Below are positions 42,501 through 51,852 of a DNA stretch of 64,000 nt, piece by piece. Made by a program: the position numbers and the translations under genes. Numbering within the stretch: position 1 is the stretch's first letter; the number at the start of each line of letters is the position of its first letter. The DNA is from Phycisphaerae bacterium (GTDB lineage Bacteria; Planctomycetota; Phycisphaerae; UBA1845): assembly GCA_029260075.1 (NCBI GenBank), contig JAJDDY010000058.1, positions 62,001 to 126,000 on the forward strand, given 5' to 3'. A model generated the notes under the pieces. That model saw only the letters and a program-made list of their open reading frames with translations. It was not told where the DNA came from and did no database searches.

Positions 42501-45500
42501 ATGCCCGTCCCCGAACAACGTCTGTATAGTCCGAACAAGCTCAATCGTTGGTTCGCGTTCAGCAGCGTGATCATGACGGCTTCGCTGCTTTGGCTTATCG
42601 AGATCGACTACAATCGACCGTGGCGCGGTTTCCAGGAGGGGTACTTCGTCGACAAGGCAGCGCTGGCCCACTTGGACTATCTCGATGCCATGCGCAGCGA
42701 TCGGCAGCAAGAAATTGCCGAGGCGGAGCAGCGCGTTCGCGATGCCGAGGAGCTTCTTGAGCACACCAGCGGGGCGAAGCGTAGGGCGCTTGAGACGGAA
42801 CTGGTCCAGGTCGGTTTGAAGTTCAACGTAGCCGACGGCCGGTGGAGCCGCGACAGTCAGGTTCTTGAGGTCACGCGAGACGCCTACGAAAAAACCCTCA
42901 ACCGCAACGGTGCCGACAACCCCAAGACCAAGGCCGCGAACGCGAAGCTTCTCGCTGATGATGAGAAGGTGTCGCGTTTGCTTGCTGAAAAGGAAAAGTA
43001 TCAGGACGAGCAGACGCGAATAAAAGGAGCGCTTGAGGCGATTACCGTAGGCGTTCGCGGCCTGAGCAAGGTCGTACGGGACCTACGTGCGGTTGCTGAG
43101 AGCGCGATGAAAAAGGACCGCGAATATCGCGGCGTGCTGGAAGCGGGTGGCCTGCTCGGCGACTTGCCTATCGTCAGTGCGGTCATTAACGCGCCGCTGT
43201 TAGACTTTCTTGCGGCGAAGACCGCCCTTCGTCATGAGCACGTGCGCCAGCTGGTCTTGCCCGATATCCGACAGCGCCTCAATTACCTGGAAACCTATAC
43301 CACCGATCGGTGTACGACCTGTCATATTGCTATCGACGATCCAGAGTTCTCCAAAGATCGTCTTGCACGTAAGTTGGAACGATCGCTCCCCGGCATAAAC
43401 GAGGAGCTTCAGCGTCGTGGCAAAGATGGCCTAGAGCTGCCACCCGTTCCGTTGTTGACCGGAGAGGAGAAGGCTCTTCCCCCGGGCAAGGTCACCGATT
43501 ACTGGGATAAGCTGGATCGGCCACAGCAGGATGCCTATTTTGACGTGCTCTTGGGCATGGTCAATGACTACTTGAAGCGTACCGGGCGCAACGCGATCGA
43601 TCTTGGTCAACCGTTGCTCGCCCACCCTGATCTTGACTTGTACATCTCGGTCGACTCGCCGCATCCCATGTCGGCGATGGGTTGCACGGTCTGTCATGAG
43701 GGCAATCCCCAAGAAACAGACTTCGTTCAAGCCGCCCACTCTGCCGCAACCCATGAACAACGCGAGCTTTGGGAAGAGGAATACTACACTTCCGCGATGG
43801 GCCTCCCCAACGTCACCTTTGAGACTGTAGAGCACTTTTGGGATCGGCCGATGCGGCTTCGCGAGCACACCGAAGCGGCGTGCGCCAAGTGCCACAGCCA
43901 GATCACCGACATCGCCCGCTTCAACGGCGAGCGTCGAGGTGCGCGGATCAACCAGGGTCGATTCCTGTTCACGTCTGTCGGTTGTATCAATTGCCACCAG
44001 ATCGAAGAGCTTCCGGATGCGCGGCGCGTCGGTCCAAACCTCGCATACATCGCCGCCAAGCTTCAGCCCGAATTTGTGGAACAGTGGATCTACTTCCCGC
44101 AGAGTTTCCGTCCGTCTACGCGCATGCCGCACTTTTTCCTTCAAGAGAACAATCTTGACGCGACAGGCACGCCGCTTGACGAAACTCCTGAACTGCGGAC
44201 AGAAACTGAAGTGGCCGCCATAACGAAGTATCTGTTTTCCGTGTCGAAAGAGTGGACGCCGATAGAGCGCCCGGCTGACGTGACCGGCGATGCGGATCGT
44301 GGTCGGAAGCTGTTCCGATCGCTTGGCTGTCTTGCCTGTCACGCGAATCTTGCCGAGTTTGGCGAAGAATGGATCACAACCGATCTCGTTCAGCGTGAGC
44401 GTCTTGAGGAGGAGACGGCGCGTCACCGATTCCTGGGGATGACCTATACCCAGCGTGTCGAATACGCCATGGAGCATTTCCCTGGCGACATGGATACTTT
44501 TCTTCATCCTGAGAAGGCACGTTTCGATCCGAACACTGACGACAACAAGCCGACCTTCACACGCTTCGCGCCGGAACTGTCGGGTATTGGTTCCAAGGTT
44601 TCAGAAGATTGGCTGTACTCGTGGGTGATGGAGCCGACGCACTACTCGCCGGACACCATCATGCCGAGTCTGCGGTTGTTACCCGGCGAGGCTGCGGACA
44701 TCGCAGCGTATCTGGTGACGCTCAAGAATGCGGATTTTGAAGCGGGGCGGTTCGAGATCAATGACGAGCGTGGCCGCGAGGTCGACGATCTTCTTTTCTT
44801 GCTCCTTTCGTCCCAGCGGTCGGAACGCGCAAGCCGGTCTATCATTCATGACGAGGGCGGCGAGCTGACGGAGATGATCAAGGCGTTGCTCGTAGTATCG
44901 TTGGACGTGGAGCAGGCGGCGGAGGAGAAGAAGTGGGCCGCAGCGCTGGTCGCCCCGATGAGTCTTGAAGAGAAGAAGCTCATGTATCTTGGTAACAAGA
45001 TGATTGGTCACTACGGCTGCTATACGTGCCACAACATTTACGGCTTCGAGACGACGACCCCGGTGGGTACGGAGCTTACGGCGTGGGCGGAAAAACCAAT
45101 CTCTCAGCTTGACTTCGCTTTCTACGACCATGCATTCCACGATATGCGTGAGCAGCGCGAAGAAGACTTCGGTTACGTATATCGCCAGGAAGACTGGGCT
45201 AGCGAATTACGTCGGCGGTCTCCGACTGACGATGACATGCGTGAGCAGATCACACATACGCACGCCGGGTTCGCCAAGCATAAGCTGCTCAACCCCCGCA
45301 TTTGGGATCGCGAGAAGATCAAGCTGCCGTACGACAAGCTCAAAATGCCCAACTTCTATTTTACCGAGGATGAGGCTGACGCGCTGTCGACGTATCTGTT
45401 GTCGCGCATTCCCCCACGCGTAAACGACGTGCTCAAGATTGACTACAAGGGGGGTGACTTAGGGCCGATCGCCAAAGGCCGCAACCTCACGAGAGAGTTC

Positions 45501-46733
45501 AATTGCATCGCGTGCCACGAGATCGAGGACAATGTCCCGACCATCCAGCAATACTTCCGACGATCGATCGCAGACGAAGTCGAGTTCGATGCGGTCAACG
45601 CACCACCGTCGTTGTGGGGTGAGGGGGCCAAGGTTCAATACAACTGGTTCCATCGCTTCTTGCAGCAGGTTGAACCGCTACGTCCGTGGCTTCAGGTGCG
45701 GATGCCGAGTTTCAACATAACCGGCGAACAGGCTACGGTTCTTGCGGAGTACTTCGCCGCACTGAGCAACAAAGACGCCAAGGAACTGGCTGCGGCACGC
45801 ACACCAGTGCGCGCGTACATGGATTCTCAGGCGGCGCAATCCGTTGGGGCCAGCAGGAACGACGCCGCGCTCGCTGGTACGGATTGGTTCGAGCAGGATT
45901 CGCTTGCAGACGAAGCAGCGGACTTGAGGCGGTGGGGGGTCGAGCGGAAGCTTATTCGCGCCGCTGAGTTCGATCAATTGGTGGCACCGCACGCCAACGT
46001 GATTGACGCTCATCGTAGGCTTCTGGTCGGCGTGGATTTCATGCAGTCGCTATACGACGTCGCCTACCCGTTCGTGGAACCTCCGCGCGTGCATGCGCCG
46101 CGCGAACAGTTTGAGCGGGGGCAAAGGTTCTTCACCGACATGGGTTGCCTCCAGTGTCATGTATTGGGCGATATGCTCCCCGGTCCCGCAAACAATACGG
46201 ACGACTTCGTTCAGATATACCGCCTCGATGCGGTTCGCGGCGAGGGGGAAGAGGCTGTGGCGACGATCAACGGTACGCCGTATCCGGTCGGCACGGTGAT
46301 TGACGGCCTCACGATGACCGGGGCGGAGACCGTTGTGTACCCATCCGGCGATGTCGAGACTAAGGCTTATTTCTCGGGTACCAACAAGGCTGGCGAGGAC
46401 GAGCAGATCATGCTCCAAGCCGCCAGTGCTCCGAACTTGTCGTTGACGTATAGGCGTCTGCGGCGTAGCTGGGTCTATCAATGGATGTTGCAGCCCGGGT
46501 GGATTCAGCCTGGTACGAAGATGCCGCAGAACTTCGCAAACGGCGTGAGCCCGTTCTTGGGCGATCCGAGTTACCCAGGGACCAGCGCGGACCACATACA
46601 CCTGCTGGTCGACTATTTGTATCAGGCAGGTGCGACCAGTGAGCGCGCGGATCTGCCGAAACTGGTAATTGAAGACGAGGGCGAATTCGACGAGGACGAT
46701 GGTGCCCTTGACGACGAGGACTTCGACGACTAA
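42501..46733 (+). CDS. Giant membrane-anchored octaheme cytochrome c
   Basis: 1410 residues with one N-terminal helix (about 17-34), a long charged, partly coiled-coil segment (about 55-215), then eight CxxCH haem sites: C271 (CTTCH), C395 (CTVCH), C461 (CAKCH), C495 (CINCH), C610 (CLACH), C840 (CYTCH), C1002 (CIACH) and C1216 (CLQCH). Several sit in cytochrome-c-like folds with a distal Met, e.g. MPHFF, MPSLR, MPNFYF, MPSFN and MPQNFAN. The acidic C-terminus DEDDGALDDEDFDD is unusual. Position suggests it is the electron carrier from the Rieske/cytochrome b pair to the oxidase. It looks like several mono- and dihaem cytochromes fused. Start ATG 42501. Confidence 0.92.
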   Translation: MPVPEQRLYSPNKLNRWFAFSSVIMTASLLWLIEIDYNRPWRGFQEGYFVDKAALAHLDYLDAMRSDRQQEIAEAEQRVRDAEELLEHTSGAKRRALETELVQVGLKFNVADGRWSRDSQVLEVTRDAYEKTLNRNGADNPKTKAANAKLLADDEKVSRLLAEKEKYQDEQTRIKGALEAITVGVRGLSKVVRDLRAVAESAMKKDREYRGVLEAGGLLGDLPIVSAVINAPLLDFLAAKTALRHEHVRQLVLPDIRQRLNYLETYTTDRCTTCHIAIDDPEFSKDRLARKLERSLPGINEELQRRGKDGLELPPVPLLTGEEKALPPGKVTDYWDKLDRPQQDAYFDVLLGMVNDYLKRTGRNAIDLGQPLLAHPDLDLYISVDSPHPMSAMGCTVCHEGNPQETDFVQAAHSAATHEQRELWEEEYYTSAMGLPNVTFETVEHFWDRPMRLREHTEAACAKCHSQITDIARFNGERRGARINQGRFLFTSVGCINCHQIEELPDARRVGPNLAYIAAKLQPEFVEQWIYFPQSFRPSTRMPHFFLQENNLDATGTPLDETPELRTETEVAAITKYLFSVSKEWTPIERPADVTGDADRGRKLFRSLGCLACHANLAEFGEEWITTDLVQRERLEEETARHRFLGMTYTQRVEYAMEHFPGDMDTFLHPEKARFDPNTDDNKPTFTRFAPELSGIGSKVSEDWLYSWVMEPTHYSPDTIMPSLRLLPGEAADIAAYLVTLKNADFEAGRFEINDERGREVDDLLFLLLSSQRSERASRSIIHDEGGELTEMIKALLVVSLDVEQAAEEKKWAAALVAPMSLEEKKLMYLGNKMIGHYGCYTCHNIYGFETTTPVGTELTAWAEKPISQLDFAFYDHAFHDMREQREEDFGYVYRQEDWASELRRRSPTDDDMREQITHTHAGFAKHKLLNPRIWDREKIKLPYDKLKMPNFYFTEDEADALSTYLLSRIPPRVNDVLKIDYKGGDLGPIAKGRNLTREFNCIACHEIEDNVPTIQQYFRRSIADEVEFDAVNAPPSLWGEGAKVQYNWFHRFLQQVEPLRPWLQVRMPSFNITGEQATVLAEYFAALSNKDAKELAAARTPVRAYMDSQAAQSVGASRNDAALAGTDWFEQDSLADEAADLRRWGVERKLIRAAEFDQLVAPHANVIDAHRRLLVGVDFMQSLYDVAYPFVEPPRVHAPREQFERGQRFFTDMGCLQCHVLGDMLPGPANNTDDFVQIYRLDAVRGEGEEAVATINGTPYPVGTVIDGLTMTGAETVVYPSGDVETKAYFSGTNKAGEDEQIMLQAASAPNLSLTYRRLRRSWVYQWMLQPGWIQPGTKMPQNFANGVSPFLGDPSYPGTSADHIHLLVDYLYQAGATSERADLPKLVIEDEGEFDEDDGALDDEDFDD

Positions 46734-46773
46734 TTCGAGAAATTCATCCGTTGCACGGGCTTGGGGCCCGGTA

Positions 46774-46802
46774 TTGATCGGCGACGACTTCAAGCGTATA
46801 AC
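46774..46802 (+). promoter_or_regulatory. Candidate internal promoter before the cupredoxin gene
   Basis: TTGATC (46774-46779), 17-base spacer, TATAAC (46797-46802). The -10 matches five of six and the -35 four of six. It would let the cupredoxin and oxidase genes be transcribed apart from the bc genes. Confidence 0.5.
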
Positions 46803-46843
46803 CCGGACCCAATGTTCGGGAACGTTCAACCAGGAGAAGCATC

Positions 46844-47569
46844 ATGCATCGCGGTAAGGCAATAGTATTAGCGCTTGTGGGCGCGTTGACGATGGGATGG
46901 GGATGTCAGGCGATGGCGGACGATAACGCCGTCATCAAGGGCAAAATCGTATTCAAAGGCGACGTGGCCAAGTACAAGCGGAGCACGATCAAGACAAACA
47001 AAGATCCGCAGTGTAAGAAATCGAAGAAGAAGATCGGCACGTACGCGGTCATTTTCAATAAGAAGACCGACCCGATCACGGTCAGGAACGTCATGGTCTA
47101 CGTCAAGGATGGTCTGGGCGATCGTACGTATAAGGCGCCAGACGAGCCCGTCCTGCTCACACAGTTCGGTTGCGAATACAAACCGCATGTCTTTGGGATC
47201 ATGGCGGGACAGACGCTTACCGTCAAGAATGGGGATGCTACGAACCACAACATCCACTTTCAGTCAAAAGTCAATACACAGCACAACTTCACGCAGCCGA
47301 AGAAGGGCATGACTAAGGACTTGACGCTGCTCAAGGAAGACACGTTCTTCGTTAAGTGTGACGTGCATCCTTGGATGGGTTGTCATATACAAGTGTTCGA
47401 TCACCCATTTTTTGCCGTGACGGGCAAGGACGGTACGTTCGAGCTTAAGGGTCTTCCCGCCGGCAAGTACACGATCGAAGCGTTCCATGAGAAATTTGGC
47501 AAGATGTCCATGACGGTCGAAGTGGCATCCGGCGAAACCAAGACGGCGGACTTTACGTACGCGCCGTAG
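46844..47569 (+). CDS. Exported cupredoxin-like copper protein
   Basis: 241 residues. ATG 46844 has AGGAGA upstream and opens a signal peptide (about 1-25; a Cys at 21 may allow lipidation, though the lipobox is not canonical). The cupredoxin core has HNIHF (H135, H138) and KCDVHPWMGC (C172, H175, M178), the ligand order of plastocyanin-like sites. From about 186 there is a carboxypeptidase-regulatory-like tail (FFAVTGKDGTFELKGLPAGK). In this operon it may carry electrons to oxidase subunit II or donate copper. It lies between the octaheme cytochrome and coxB. Confidence 0.83.
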   Translation: MHRGKAIVLALVGALTMGWGCQAMADDNAVIKGKIVFKGDVAKYKRSTIKTNKDPQCKKSKKKIGTYAVIFNKKTDPITVRNVMVYVKDGLGDRTYKAPDEPVLLTQFGCEYKPHVFGIMAGQTLTVKNGDATNHNIHFQSKVNTQHNFTQPKKGMTKDLTLLKEDTFFVKCDVHPWMGCHIQVFDHPFFAVTGKDGTFELKGLPAGKYTIEAFHEKFGKMSMTVEVASGETKTADFTYAP

Positions 47570-47701
47570 GCTGTGTGATTGGACCGGATTCGCGGTTCGG
47601 CAGGCGCCGACGACGCACGAAGAGTGTTCATTGGAACGGTCCTGCTGTTGGGTCGTTCGCTGGCGACGGATTTTCGATTGGCTGACAAGAAGAGCCCATC
47701 C

Positions 47702-48592
47702 ATGTATAGAAACCTGTTACGCATGTTGATCTTGGTGATTGGCGGTTGTGCCTTGATGGCGATTGTGTCGCCGGCGATGGCACAGGACGCGACCGCACCG
47801 TCGTTTGACGTCGAGATCACCGGTACGTATGGCCCGTTTCTACCGCCCGATGTGTCCACAACCGGTCATCAGTCTGACTTGTTGATCAACACGTTGCACT
47901 GGTTCATGGGCGTGCTGTTTGTGGGGTGGGGAATCTTTTTCGTCTACTGCCTCGTAAAGTTTCGTCAGCGACCCGGTCACAAAGCCGATCCCAAGCCTGT
48001 CAAGGCGAAGGTGTCGAAGTATGCGGAAATTGTCGTCGCCGTTTTCGAGGCTGCGCTGTTGGTTGGACTGTCCATCCCGGTTTGGGCGGAGGTGAAGGAA
48101 GGATTTCCTACGGAAGAGGAAAACCCCCAGCACGTTCGCGTAGTGGCCGAGCAGTTCGCGTGGAACTTCCACTACCCCGGCCCTGACGGCGTGTTCGGTC
48201 GCGCCGGTCCTCAGTTCATAGATATGGCCAGCAACATTCTCGGGATCGATCCGGACGACGAGCACGGCGCCGACGACATCGTTAGCGGTGAGTTACATGT
48301 TGTTGCCGGGCGACCGGTGATCGCTGACGTCACATCCAAAGATGTGATTCATAGCTTTTCGATACCGGTGCTTCGGCTGAAGCAAGATGTGATACCGGGC
48401 ATGCGCATACCCGTTTGGTTCAATACCAAAGATGACTCAGCCGGAAACTACGAAGTCGCCTGCGCCCAGTTATGTGGGAACAATCACTATTCCATGAGGG
48501 CGCTCATGGTCATCCACGCAACGCAGAGTGACGTCGATGCGTGGTTGGAATCGGCCAAGCCGGAAGAGTTTGACGAAGACGAATTCGATTAA
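47702..48592 (+). CDS. coxB: Cytochrome c oxidase subunit II
   Basis: 296 residues with a signal peptide, two transmembrane helices (about 61-83 and 109-128) and a periplasmic CuA domain. CuA ligands: H217 in VIHSFSIP, and C254-x-Q256-x-C258-x3-H262-x2-M265 in CAQLCGNNHYSM. Gln replaces the more common Glu at position 256, whose backbone carbonyl is the ligand, so CuA should still form. No fused cytochrome c domain is present, so electrons must come from a separate carrier. ATG 47702 is used; the frame is open to 47579 but without a signal peptide. Ends in an acidic DEDEFD tail. Confidence 0.95.
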   Translation: MYRNLLRMLILVIGGCALMAIVSPAMAQDATAPSFDVEITGTYGPFLPPDVSTTGHQSDLLINTLHWFMGVLFVGWGIFFVYCLVKFRQRPGHKADPKPVKAKVSKYAEIVVAVFEAALLVGLSIPVWAEVKEGFPTEEENPQHVRVVAEQFAWNFHYPGPDGVFGRAGPQFIDMASNILGIDPDDEHGADDIVSGELHVVAGRPVIADVTSKDVIHSFSIPVLRLKQDVIPGMRIPVWFNTKDDSAGNYEVACAQLCGNNHYSMRALMVIHATQSDVDAWLESAKPEEFDEDEFD

Positions 48593-48604
48593 GGATAAGC
48601 CTGC

Positions 48605-50401
48605 ATGAGTGGCGAGCACCACAAAGAATTGGGTTTCTTCAGGAAGTACGTGTTTTCGGTCGACCACAAGGTCATCGGAATTCAGTATGGCATTACGGCG
48701 CTGTGCTTCCTGTTCTTCGGTTTCTGCCTCATCATGATGATACGCTGGCAGCTCGCCTATCCTGGAGAGCCAATGCCGTTAATCGGTGGTCTGCTTGAGC
48801 GCTTGATGGGGGCGAAGTGGGCTGAGGAGTTCATGCCTGGCGGGCGAATGACGCCTGATTTCTACAATGCGCTCGGGGCCATGCATGGAACGATTATGAT
48901 CTTCCTCGGCGTGGTCCCGCTCCTGGTAGGTGCGTTCGGAAACTATGTCATGCCGTTGCAAATCGGCGCTCCAGACATGGCGTTTCCGAAAATCAACATG
49001 GCCAGCTATTGGTGCTTCGCCGCCGGTGGCGTCATTATGCTCTCAAGTTTTCTCGTACCCGGCGGGGCAGCCAACTCTGGTTGGACGTCCTATCCGCCGC
49101 TGTCTGCCATCGCGCAGCCCCCCGCAGCCGGTTGGCCCATACTCTTTTCCGGTCAAACATTGTGGCTGGTCGGTATGGTGGCGTTGATCACGTCGTCGCT
49201 TCTGGGTTCGGTCAATTTCATCGTGACCATCATTCAGTTGCGGGTTAAGGGTCTTACGATGTTTCGCCTTCCGTTCTTCGTCTGGGCTCAGTTCGTGACG
49301 TCGTTCCTTCTTCTCCTGGCCTTCCCTCCACTCGAGGCGGCCGGTGTATTGCAGCTCATGGATCGCGTAGCCGGAACGAGTTTCTTCCTCCCTGAGGGGT
49401 TGGTGGTGAGCGGTCAGGTGGCCATGGTACAGGGTCGAGAGATAGCGGGTGGAGGTAATCCACTCTTGTGGCAGCACCTGTTTTGGTTCCTCGCGCATCC
49501 GGAGGTATATGTGCTGATTCTTCCCGCGATGGGGATTGTTGCAGAGATCATCGCCAACAACACACGTAAGCCGCTTTGGGGCTATCGAGCGTTGGTTTAC
49601 TCCACCGTGTTCCTCGGTTTCATGTCGTTCATCGTGTGGGCGCACCATATGTTCATGACGGGGATGGGCACGTCGATCAGTGCGTTCTTTGCCACGACTA
49701 CGATGATCATTTCGATACCGTCGGTGATCATTCTCACCGCGCTCATCATCAGTCTGTACAATGGCGCGATTCGCTTCACCACGCCGATGCTCTTTGCGCT
49801 CGCGTTCCTGCCGATGTTCGCGATCGGCGGGCTTACCGGGCTGCCGCTTGGCCTGCCCGTATCAGACATCCCGCTCCACGACACCTACTATGTAATCGGT
49901 CACTTTCACTACGTCGTCGCACCGGGAACGATCCTGGCCATTTTCGGGGGCATCTATTACTGGTTTCCGAAGATCACCGGTCGAAAGATGAACGATACAC
50001 TCGGCAGGTTGCATTTCGTGTTCACGTTCATTTGCATGAATGTGGTGTTCATGCCCATGTTCTTCCAGGGATTGGCTGGCGTGTCGCGCCGTCTGTTCGA
50101 CCAAACTCAGTATTCTTGGGGTGCGGCTGTTCAGGGGTGGACAATCACGTCGTCGTGGGGTGCGTGGATGCTCGGCGTGGCTCAAATCTTCTTCTTCATT
50201 AACTTCTTCTGGAGTATTTGGGGCGGAAAGAAGGTTTCAAACAACCCGTGGGAGGCGACGACCATCGAATGGTCGGCGCCGTCACCGCCGCCACATGGCA
50301 ACTTCGCGACCGAGCCTGTTGTGTATCGTGGTCCCTACGAGTACAGCGTTCCGGGTATGTCCAAAGATTTCTTCCCGCAAACTGCGGTTACGGAGGCGTA
50401 A
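48605..50401 (+). CDS. coxA: Cytochrome c oxidase subunit I
   Basis: 598 residues, about twelve helices. Haem a and haem a3/CuB ligands are present: GAMHGTIM near the start, AHPEVYVLILP (CuB His, Glu and the cross-linked Tyr), WAHHMFMTG, and HDTYYVIGHFHYVV. D-channel entrance Asp lies in GAPDMAFPKIN. In the K-channel helix, the lysine of PTGIKV is replaced (PSVIIL, Ile376). Starts 12 bases after coxB; ribosome site AAGGA. The C-terminal tail has a 30-residue proline-rich segment. Type A heme-copper oxidase, proton-pumping presumed. Confidence 0.96.
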   Translation: MSGEHHKELGFFRKYVFSVDHKVIGIQYGITALCFLFFGFCLIMMIRWQLAYPGEPMPLIGGLLERLMGAKWAEEFMPGGRMTPDFYNALGAMHGTIMIFLGVVPLLVGAFGNYVMPLQIGAPDMAFPKINMASYWCFAAGGVIMLSSFLVPGGAANSGWTSYPPLSAIAQPPAAGWPILFSGQTLWLVGMVALITSSLLGSVNFIVTIIQLRVKGLTMFRLPFFVWAQFVTSFLLLLAFPPLEAAGVLQLMDRVAGTSFFLPEGLVVSGQVAMVQGREIAGGGNPLLWQHLFWFLAHPEVYVLILPAMGIVAEIIANNTRKPLWGYRALVYSTVFLGFMSFIVWAHHMFMTGMGTSISAFFATTTMIISIPSVIILTALIISLYNGAIRFTTPMLFALAFLPMFAIGGLTGLPLGLPVSDIPLHDTYYVIGHFHYVVAPGTILAIFGGIYYWFPKITGRKMNDTLGRLHFVFTFICMNVVFMPMFFQGLAGVSRRLFDQTQYSWGAAVQGWTITSSWGAWMLGVAQIFFFINFFWSIWGGKKVSNNPWEATTIEWSAPSPPPHGNFATEPVVYRGPYEYSVPGMSKDFFPQTAVTEA

Positions 50402-50404
50402 TCA

Positions 50405-51028
50405 GTGTCTTCAGAGTTACTACCCTATACCGTCAAACCGCATCCCGTGACGGGTGTCTACAGCGGCAAGCTGGGCGTTTGGCTCTTCCTGGCGTCCGAG
50501 GTCATGCTGTTCGGCGCGTTCTTCTCGGCGTACATTCTTCTCAAGGTCGGGGCACCGCTGGAAGGGCCTGCACACTGGCCTCTCCACTCTGAGCGTCATA
50601 TGAGCTGGATGATCGGGGGGTTCAACACGCTCGTGCTGATCATCTCCAGCGTCACCATGGTGATGGCCTGGGTGTCGCTCAAGTCGGGCAACTTCGGCAA
50701 GGCCAGGATGTTGCTCGGCGCCACGGTCGCGCTGGCGGTTCTGTTTCTCGTGATCAAGATTACGATGGAGTACATACCGCATTGGCGCGATGGCCTGACG
50801 ACCAACACGAGCAACTTCTGGGGCATCTACTACACAATGACGGGGCTTCACGGCGTGCATATTCTCGGTGGCATTGTCGTCATAAGTTACTTCATCGGGC
50901 CAGGGAGCAAGTTGTGGCACGAGAATCCGGAGTATTACACGAACCGGATCGAGTGTACGGGGTTGTACTGGCACTTTGTCGACTTGGTGTGGATTTTCCT
51001 GTTCCCGACGTTGTACTTGATGAGCTAG
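50405..51028 (+). CDS. coxC: Cytochrome c oxidase subunit III
   Basis: 207 residues, five helices, the shorter form of subunit III. It stabilises the D-pathway of subunit I. Recognisable: GKLGVWLFLASEVMLFGAFF, HTxGLHGxHILGG-like TGLHGVHILGG, and the final EYYTNRIECTGLYWHFVDLV. The start is GTG 50405, three bases after the coxA stop; no in-frame ATG is near. A CAGTTTAC inverted repeat and the subunit IV gene follow. Confidence 0.94.
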   Translation: MSSELLPYTVKPHPVTGVYSGKLGVWLFLASEVMLFGAFFSAYILLKVGAPLEGPAHWPLHSERHMSWMIGGFNTLVLIISSVTMVMAWVSLKSGNFGKARMLLGATVALAVLFLVIKITMEYIPHWRDGLTTNTSNFWGIYYTMTGLHGVHILGGIVVISYFIGPGSKLWHENPEYYTNRIECTGLYWHFVDLVWIFLFPTLYLMS

Positions 51029-51083
51029 AGCGGTTGCGGTTATGCTACAACACTTGGCAGTCCGTTTCGATTGATTATGCTCG

Positions 51084-51101
51084 CAGTTTACTTGTAAACT
51101 G
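51084..51101. promoter_or_regulatory. Perfect inverted repeat between coxC and the subunit IV gene
   Basis: CAGTTTAC-TT-GTAAACTG, an 8-base perfect stem around two bases, 21 bases before the ATG and overlapping the leader. It could be an mRNA hairpin or an operator. Confidence 0.45.
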
Positions 51102-51122
51102 ATCATGCATTAGGAGGCCGAT

Positions 51123-51497
51123 ATGGCTGATGCACACGCGGATGTCAGCAAACACGTTCGGGTATATTGGATAGTGTTTGGGGCGCTGATCGTGGGGACT
51201 ACGCTGACCGTGGTTGTGGCCAACATTGATCTTGGCCACACGACCAATCTTGTGTTGGCGCTAATGATCGCCGCCGCCAAGGGCACGCTGGTCGCGGCGA
51301 TTTTCATGCACCTCAAGTGGGAGCGTTCCGCGAGCGTTTGGATTTCCCTGGGGTTGTGCGCCGTGCTTTTCACCGTGCTCATGACGCTCCCCGTGCTTAC
51401 CGTAAACGACTATCCGCCGGGCGTTAAGCACGACCGCACGGGTTCCTGGGATATGTTACCGGCGACAACTGTTGTCGAGCACGAAGGTGGGCACTGA
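51123..51497 (+). CDS. Cytochrome c oxidase subunit IV (prokaryotic type)
   Basis: 124 residues with three helices, as in CtaF/CoxD. The family pattern is HVRVYWIVFGALIVGTTLTV, then HTTNLVLALMIAAAKGTLVA and AAIFMHLKWE. It helps assembly of subunits I and III. ATG 51123 has AGGAGG upstream, the best ribosome site of the operon. Follows coxC after 94 bases. Confidence 0.9.
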   Translation: MADAHADVSKHVRVYWIVFGALIVGTTLTVVVANIDLGHTTNLVLALMIAAAKGTLVAAIFMHLKWERSASVWISLGLCAVLFTVLMTLPVLTVNDYPPGVKHDRTGSWDMLPATTVVEHEGGH

Positions 51498-51645
51498 TGA
51501 CCCTGGCGCGATCAAATGGTAGTCGCATCGAGCGTCTCTGCACTGTGTCCCGGTCCGGACTGCGCAGCAAGAATGACGTCGCTGGTCGGTTCATTGCTGC
51601 GACGCCTGCGTCGCCAAGGCCTGTTCTCAAGAAACGAGTGCGACT

Positions 51646-51852
51646 ATGTCACTAAAAGCATTCCACATCGTTTTCGTAATCATTTCGACGCTACTTTGCG
51701 TGGCGTTTGGCTTCTGGGCGTTTGACGCGCGTAGCGCCGGCGACGATACGTCGTTGTTGATCGCCGGATCTGCATCGCTTGCGTGCAGCGTGGCGCTTGT
51801 CGTGTACGGCGTTTGGTTCCTACGTAAGCTCAAGGGGGTCAGCTACCTGTGA
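51646..51852 (+). CDS. Small two-helix membrane protein of the oxidase operon
   Basis: 68 residues with two hydrophobic segments (about 6-27 and 36-59) and a basic end KLKGVSYL. No motif I recognise. Its stop overlaps the next ATG (TGATG), so it is translationally coupled to the CAVCFGD protein. Its place among oxidase genes suggests an accessory subunit or assembly factor. Confidence 0.7.
   Translation: MSLKAFHIVFVIISTLLCVAFGFWAFDARSAGDDTSLLIAGSASLACSVALVVYGVWFLRKLKGVSYL

Noticed and set aside
43431-44507. 358-residue minus-strand frame inside the octaheme cytochrome
   Set aside because: The + strand frame has eight CxxCH sites and continuous homology-like features; the antisense frame has none.
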